NCBI GenBank assembly: GCA_934202735.1
Contig: CAKPYH010000002.1
Location: 1 to 64,000, forward strand
Reading direction: 5' to 3'
Length of the DNA: 64,000 nucleotides
Origin: an uncultured Alphaproteobacteria bacterium
GTDB lineage: Bacteria; Pseudomonadota; Alphaproteobacteria; CAAHEQ01; UBA3637
Of the stretch, positions 59,379 to 64,000 are shown in pieces; position 1 is the first letter of the stretch, and each line of letters opens with the position of its first letter. The notes beneath the pieces are model-generated. The model ran no database searches. It had not been told where the DNA came from and saw nothing but the letters and a program-made list of their open reading frames with translations. The translations under genes and the position numbers were made by a program.

Positions 59379-62300
59379 ATGTTAAAACAAGCAATTTTCA
59401 AACCATCGTTTATGCCATTGTGGCTCTCACACTTTTTGTCCGTGATGAATGATGGTTTCATCCGGATGGTCTTTTTGTATTTTGCTACCTATCAGATGAC
59501 TCAGGCCGGTACCGTTTTTTTAATTCCGGCCGTGATTTCGTATGCGTTGTGCTTTTGTGTGGCCAGTTTATACGCCGGTCCTATTGCCGATAAATTTTCA
59601 CGCGTGCGTTTTTTGCGCTGGATTCGGATGGCCGAGGTCGGTTTAATGTTGATGGCGTTGGGCTCTGTGTTTTGGGAATCGCGTTTTGTTTTGACCTTGA
59701 TACTGGCTTTGTTGGGTTTGACAGGGGCCAGTTTACGGGTAGTCAATAATGCTTTATTGATGACAGTGGTGGGGAAAACACACCTGAACTTTGGGAATCT
59801 GTGGATGAAAACCCTGTCGGTTGTAGGGGCAGGATGCAGTACATTGTTGCTGATGTCTGTTTTGAAGTTTGATGTAGCCGCCGGTTTGGTGTGCGGTTTG
59901 GCGGTTTTGTTCGCTTGTATCAGTTTGGGGACAACTTACCTGTTGGATATGGATGCACCGGCAGATGAAACTTGCCCGTTGACTTCACATCCGTGGGTGG
60001 CTTTTGAACCTGTGTTAGCCTCATTGAAACATCAATTTGACAAGTGGGCCTACCTGGTCGGGATTGCTTGGTTTTGGATATTGGGCAGCTTGATTTTCTT
60101 CTTTTCGGCCGAATACGGACATACTGTTTTGAATGCGCGTTGGTCCGTTGTAACCTTTTTAAGCTCGGGTATTTTTACGGCCGGATATTTGGTCGGGGCC
60201 GTCATATATGCTCGTTTGACACGTCGGGGAAATTTGTTCTCATGGACGGTTTGGACCGGGTTGAGTATCTCTGTCTTTTTGATGGATTTAGTTTTCGCCG
60301 GCGGGGCCGTCATGTCGGATCCGAATGTTAAAGGTATTACGGTCCATGATATGTTGTTCGGCGGTGTCAATTATTGGCGTGTGATCTTGGATACATTCTT
60401 TTTGGGCGGATGTACGGCTATTTATATTGTCCCTTTTTATACCATGCTGCAAAAGACATGTGCTAATGCTTTGCTGGGTCGGACCATGGCGTTTGGAAGT
60501 GTTATCAATGCTATCGGTATTATGGCGGCCTTTTTGATCGTTTTGTGCTTCCGCTTGTTGGGGATAGATTTGCAAACGATTATCTTATTGTTTGCCATAG
60601 CAAATATTTTTGTGGCGATTTATATGGTTCGTTTGTTGCCGGTAGAAACACGGCGGCGGGTGTTCCAAATTGTCCTGAAAAAATTGTTTAAGGCCCGAAT
60701 TGAAGGGTTGGAAAACCTGAAAAAAGCAGGGCCGCGTGCTTTGATTGTCACCAATCATACGTCTTATTTAGATGTTTTGTTGATTTCGGCGTTTGTAGAA
60801 CGCAAGATTGTCTTTGCGATTAATGATCAACTGATTGACAAAAGTTTTGTGAAGTTTTTGACAAACTTGGTGGATGTCCGTCCGATGGATCCGGTGAGTC
60901 CTTTTGCCGTCAAGGATATGGTGGAAGAATTGAATAAGGATCAGTTGTGTATGATCTTTACGGAAGGCATTATTGAAGGCGGTAATACGCGGATGAAAAT
61001 TTACGAAGGACCGGCCATGATGGCGGCCAAAGGTGATGCGCCGATTGTACCGATACGGATTGACGGGGCCAATCATGCGATTTTCTCCCGTGTCTTGGGG
61101 AAAAAAGCGGATTTTCGGTTGTTGCCAAAAATTACGCTAACGGTTTTGCCGCCGGTATATTTTAACGATTTTCCCGATGATATGCCGACTCGCGAAGTGC
61201 GTGAACGGTCCAGTCTTCGGCTGTATCATGTGATGTCCGATATGACTTTTGACAGTTATGAAAAGGATAAAACCGTGTTTGAAAGTTTAACATATTCCAT
61301 GGATATGGTCGGGCGTTTCAAACCGGTCTTGGAAGATACCTCTCGCAAGCCGGTCAAGTTTATCGGGGTATTCTTAAAGGCCTTTGTTTTGGGTAAATTG
61401 ATTCATCGGGTGGCTCCGGAAGATAAATATGTCGGCGTGATGATTCCTACTTCTAATGTCTGTGCCTTAACGGTGTTTGGGCTGCATGCTTATGGTAAAG
61501 TACCCGCTATGCTGAATTTTACCAGTGGCCCGCAGCAAGTTATTGCGACCTGTCAAACGGTTGGATTAAAAACGGTTATTACAGCCAAAAAAGTTGTAGC
61601 GTTGGCCAAGTTGGAAAATATGATTACAGCGTTGACGGAAGCCGGGATACGCGTGGTGTATTTGGAAGATTTGGCACCGTCTTTGACATTACGGGATAAA
61701 TTGGCCGGTGTTTTGGCAGCGGTCTTCCCGCGGCGGGCGTACCGTAAAACCAGCGGCGGTCAAGTTAAACCTGATGATCCGGCGGTGATTTTATTTACAT
61801 CCGGGTCTGAAGGTTTCCCTAAAGCTGTCTTTTTAACGCATCGGAATTTAATTTCCAATGCATATCAGGTCCCGTCTCGGTTTGATATTTTACCGACCGA
61901 TGTATTTTTGAATGTGCTGCCCATGTTCCATTCATTCGGTTTGGGGGCCGGGACAATCTTGCCTTTGTTGATTGGTGTTAAAGCGGTTTTGTACCCGACA
62001 CCGCTGCATTATCGGATTATTCCGCAACTGTGTGCATCTGCCCGGGCGACAATTTTCTTTGCCACGGATACGTTTTTGGCCGGTTATGCCAAATGTGCCA
62101 ATCCGTACGATTTTAACAGTCTGCGGTTGGTGGCTGCCGGTGCCGAAAAAGTCAAGGATGATACACGGAAAATTTGGTCTGAAAAATTCGGAGTGCGTGT
62201 TTTGGAAGGATATGGGGCAACGGAATGTTCCCCTTTTATCTCCTGTAATTCATTCTTGGAACAACGGTTGGGATCGGTGGGGCGGTTTTTACCGCGCATG

Positions 62301-62801
62301 GAATATCGGTTAAAGCCGGTGGAAGGTATTACCGAAGGGGGTGAATTATGGGTGAAAGGTCCGAATATCATGATGGGCTATATGCGACATGATCAACCTT
62401 TGGTGTTGGATCCGCCAAAAGACGGGTGGTATGATACGGGGGATATCGTTGAAGTTGATTCGGACGGTTATATTTTCATCAAAGGGCGTTGTAAACGTTT
62501 TGCCAAAATCGGGGGGGAAATGGTATCCTTGATGGCGGTAGAAAGTGTTATCAATAAAAAATGGCCCGATTATATTTCCGGGGCGGTCAATATTCCCGAT
62601 CCGCGTAAAGGCGAACAAATTGTTTTGGTTACAACGTGTAAAGACATTACCAAAGAGGCATTGATCGCGGTATTTCGGGCGGCCGGAGTGACAGAATTGG
62701 GTTTGCCGAGCCGTATTATTATAACGGATACCCCCCCTTTATTAGGAACCGGCAAGTTTAACTATGTCTTGGCCAAAGAAATGGCTTTAAAAGACGCGTA
62801 A
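59379..62801 (+). CDS. aas: LplT-PlsC-acyl-ACP synthetase fusion (Aas-like)
   Basis: An 1140-aa fusion of three functions in lysophospholipid repair. Residues about 1-420 are a 12-span MFS module like the flippase LplT; about 440-640 are a PlsC acyltransferase with the HxxxxD motif in TNHTSYLD near 458 and FTEGIIEGG; about 680-1130 are an acyl-ACP synthetase/AMP-binding domain with FTSGSEGFPKAV near 805 and GYGATECSPF near 944. It should import lysophospholipid and reacylate it. In E. coli LplT and Aas are separate genes. Start 59379 follows GGAG; an ATG at 59352 lies just after the promoter and is unlikely. Followed by a terminator. Confidence 0.9.
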   Translation: MLKQAIFKPSFMPLWLSHFLSVMNDGFIRMVFLYFATYQMTQAGTVFLIPAVISYALCFCVASLYAGPIADKFSRVRFLRWIRMAEVGLMLMALGSVFWESRFVLTLILALLGLTGASLRVVNNALLMTVVGKTHLNFGNLWMKTLSVVGAGCSTLLLMSVLKFDVAAGLVCGLAVLFACISLGTTYLLDMDAPADETCPLTSHPWVAFEPVLASLKHQFDKWAYLVGIAWFWILGSLIFFFSAEYGHTVLNARWSVVTFLSSGIFTAGYLVGAVIYARLTRRGNLFSWTVWTGLSISVFLMDLVFAGGAVMSDPNVKGITVHDMLFGGVNYWRVILDTFFLGGCTAIYIVPFYTMLQKTCANALLGRTMAFGSVINAIGIMAAFLIVLCFRLLGIDLQTIILLFAIANIFVAIYMVRLLPVETRRRVFQIVLKKLFKARIEGLENLKKAGPRALIVTNHTSYLDVLLISAFVERKIVFAINDQLIDKSFVKFLTNLVDVRPMDPVSPFAVKDMVEELNKDQLCMIFTEGIIEGGNTRMKIYEGPAMMAAKGDAPIVPIRIDGANHAIFSRVLGKKADFRLLPKITLTVLPPVYFNDFPDDMPTREVRERSSLRLYHVMSDMTFDSYEKDKTVFESLTYSMDMVGRFKPVLEDTSRKPVKFIGVFLKAFVLGKLIHRVAPEDKYVGVMIPTSNVCALTVFGLHAYGKVPAMLNFTSGPQQVIATCQTVGLKTVITAKKVVALAKLENMITALTEAGIRVVYLEDLAPSLTLRDKLAGVLAAVFPRRAYRKTSGGQVKPDDPAVILFTSGSEGFPKAVFLTHRNLISNAYQVPSRFDILPTDVFLNVLPMFHSFGLGAGTILPLLIGVKAVLYPTPLHYRIIPQLCASARATIFFATDTFLAGYAKCANPYDFNSLRLVAAGAEKVKDDTRKIWSEKFGVRVLEGYGATECSPFISCNSFLEQRLGSVGRFLPRMEYRLKPVEGITEGGELWVKGPNIMMGYMRHDQPLVLDPPKDGWYDTGDIVEVDSDGYIFIKGRCKRFAKIGGEMVSLMAVESVINKKWPDYISGAVNIPDPRKGEQIVLVTTCKDITKEALIAVFRAAGVTELGLPSRIIITDTPPLLGTGKFNYVLAKEMALKDA

Positions 62802-62821
62802 AAACAGGACGGTACCGGTGA

Positions 62822-62859
62822 TTTCCCCGTAGGTTTTTGACAAGCCTGCGGGGAAAAAT
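62822..62859 (+). terminator. Terminator of the aas-like gene
   Basis: TTTCCCCGTAGG / CCTGCGGGGAAA stem (one T-G pair), 11-base loop. The following T run is interrupted (AATCATTTTATT), so strength is uncertain. Confidence 0.55.
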
Positions 62860-62879
62860 CATTTTATTAAAAATAAGGC

Positions 62880-62908
62880 TTGCAATTTTTATAAAAATGG
62901 ATTATACT
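62880..62908 (+). promoter_or_regulatory. Promoter of rpsU
   Basis: TTGCAA (62880-62885), 17-bp spacer, TATACT (62903-62908). Confidence 0.75.
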
Positions 62909-62955
62909 AACACCACTTTGAAACTTTTAGACCGTTGGAAAGGGGTGAAAAAAAT

Positions 62956-63156
62956 ATGGTAACTATTGTTGTTCATGACAATAATGTGGAACAGGCTTTG
63001 CGTGTTTTGAAAAAGAAAATGCAACGTGAAGGTAGTTTGCGTGAAATGAAATTGCGGCGGTATTACGAAAAACCGTCCGAAAAGAAATTGCGCAAGGCAA
63101 CCGAATGTCTGCGCCGATCCCGGAAAATGCAACGGAAACGTTATAACGAAGGCTAG
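62956..63156 (+). CDS. rpsU: 30S ribosomal protein S21
   Basis: Small basic ribosomal protein, 66 aa, needed for initiation on many mRNAs. Starts [20 protein letters not shown] and contains the [16 protein letters not shown] family block, ending in a basic tail. The start at 62956 is chosen by family N-termini; the in-frame ATG at 62935 is unlikely. Stand-alone with its own promoter and terminator, not in the rpsU-dnaG-rpoD arrangement of E. coli. Confidence 0.96.
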   Translation: MVTIVVHDNNVEQALRVLKKKMQREGSLREMKLRRYYEKPSEKKLRKATECLRRSRKMQRKRYNEG

Positions 63157-63175
63157 AACCTTTTGGACCGTTTTG

Positions 63176-63206
63176 GCACCGCCTTTTGGGGCGGTGCTTT
63201 TTTTTG
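63176..63206 (+). terminator. Terminator of rpsU
   Basis: Stem GCACCGCC / GGCGGTGC (63176-63197), six-base loop, followed by nine T. Confidence 0.92.
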
Positions 63207-63273
63207 GGGGCATAATAGGAAACCGATCCGTAAGGAAAAAATGAAAATCATGTAAAAAAATCTCTTGGGGGGC

Positions 63274-63302
63274 TGGACAAAATCAAAAAAAAAGTGTATA
63301 AG
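63274..63302 (+). promoter_or_regulatory. Promoter of nifJ
   Basis: TGGACA (63274-63279), 17-bp spacer ending GTG, TATAAG (63297-63302). Confidence 0.65.
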
Positions 63303-63340
63303 GTCCCCATCCATTTTTAATTTAACGAAAGGATATTTAA

Positions 63341-64000
<660 letters not shown>

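Overview
The window is a chromosomal stretch of an alphaproteobacterium. Evidence is the set of class-typical genes and orders: gapR and trcR side by side, a DUF4167 protein, rpmF-plsX-fabH-ihfA-merR, bamD-recN-ligA, yebC-ruvC, rpoZ-rsh, prfA-prmC and the RHH_4 ribbon-helix-helix family. GC looks moderate (an eyeball impression). Genes are densely packed with many short overlaps. The start of a pyruvate:ferredoxin oxidoreductase gene (nifJ), an orphan 2[4Fe-4S] ferredoxin and a glycogen phosphorylase suggest an anaerobic or microaerobic fermenter that handles stored glycogen. An uncultured host- or gut-associated lineage is a plausible inference, not shown. There is no prophage, IS element, CRISPR array or obvious genomic island.

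Layout. 1-1.3 kb: one copy of a 72-bp repeat, tRNA-Glu, an unknown protein. 1.3-6.6 kb: dnaK-dnaJ, then divergent a membrane PAS-GGDEF protein and an FtsB-like division protein. 6.5-14.1 kb (minus): AmpG-like MFS, typA, ssb, a TPR protein, pepN, a Sel1 protein. 14.2-16.7 kb: murL-murD2, an alternative route for placing D-glutamate in peptidoglycan. 16.7-18.8 kb (minus): lipoprotein and tolB. 18.9-30.6 kb (plus): bamD, recN, ligA, a YdbH/AsmA-like protein, rpmF, plsX, fabH, ihfA, merR, yebC, ruvC. 30.6-33.1 kb (minus): an SH3 protein, a dUTPase-fold protein without its catalytic residues, an acyl-ACP thioesterase, an outer-membrane barrel. 33.2-35.9 kb (plus): trcR, gapR, a secreted Val/Pro/Gln repeat protein, DUF4167. 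35.9-48 kb: rsh-rpoZ (minus), rho (plus), rodZ-like-prfA-prmC (minus), an A24 peptidase (minus), yqeY, dnaG, rpoD (plus). 48-50.2 kb: the second, inverted copy of the 72-bp repeat, an RHH regulator, an unknown protein, tRNA-Arg, a TrmN6-like methyltransferase. 50.3-57.2 kb (plus): ferredoxin, tsaC/sua5, glgP, trmB, a STAS protein, dtd, a 57-residue ORF, murA. 57.4-59.2 kb (minus): fba and a HAD phosphatase. 59.4-64 kb (plus): an LplT-PlsC-AMP-ligase fusion, rpsU, nifJ (cut by the window end).

Functional threads are envelope synthesis and upkeep (murL, murD2, murA, ampG-like, tolB, bamD, YdbH-like, plsX, fabH, aas), information processing (dnaG, rpoD, rpoZ, rho, typA, prfA, prmC, dtd, trmB, tsaC, ssb, recN, ligA, ruvC), and stress or cell-cycle control (dnaKJ, rsh, gapR, trcR, GGDEF, ftsB-like).

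The most interesting points are the murL-murD2 pair, the catalytically dead dUTPase homologue, the 72-bp inverted repeats 48 kb apart with one copy exactly at the window edge, a tightly spaced small ORF between dtd and murA, and about 30 candidate sigma-70-type promoters in which a 17-bp spacer and a TTGC-type -35 recur.
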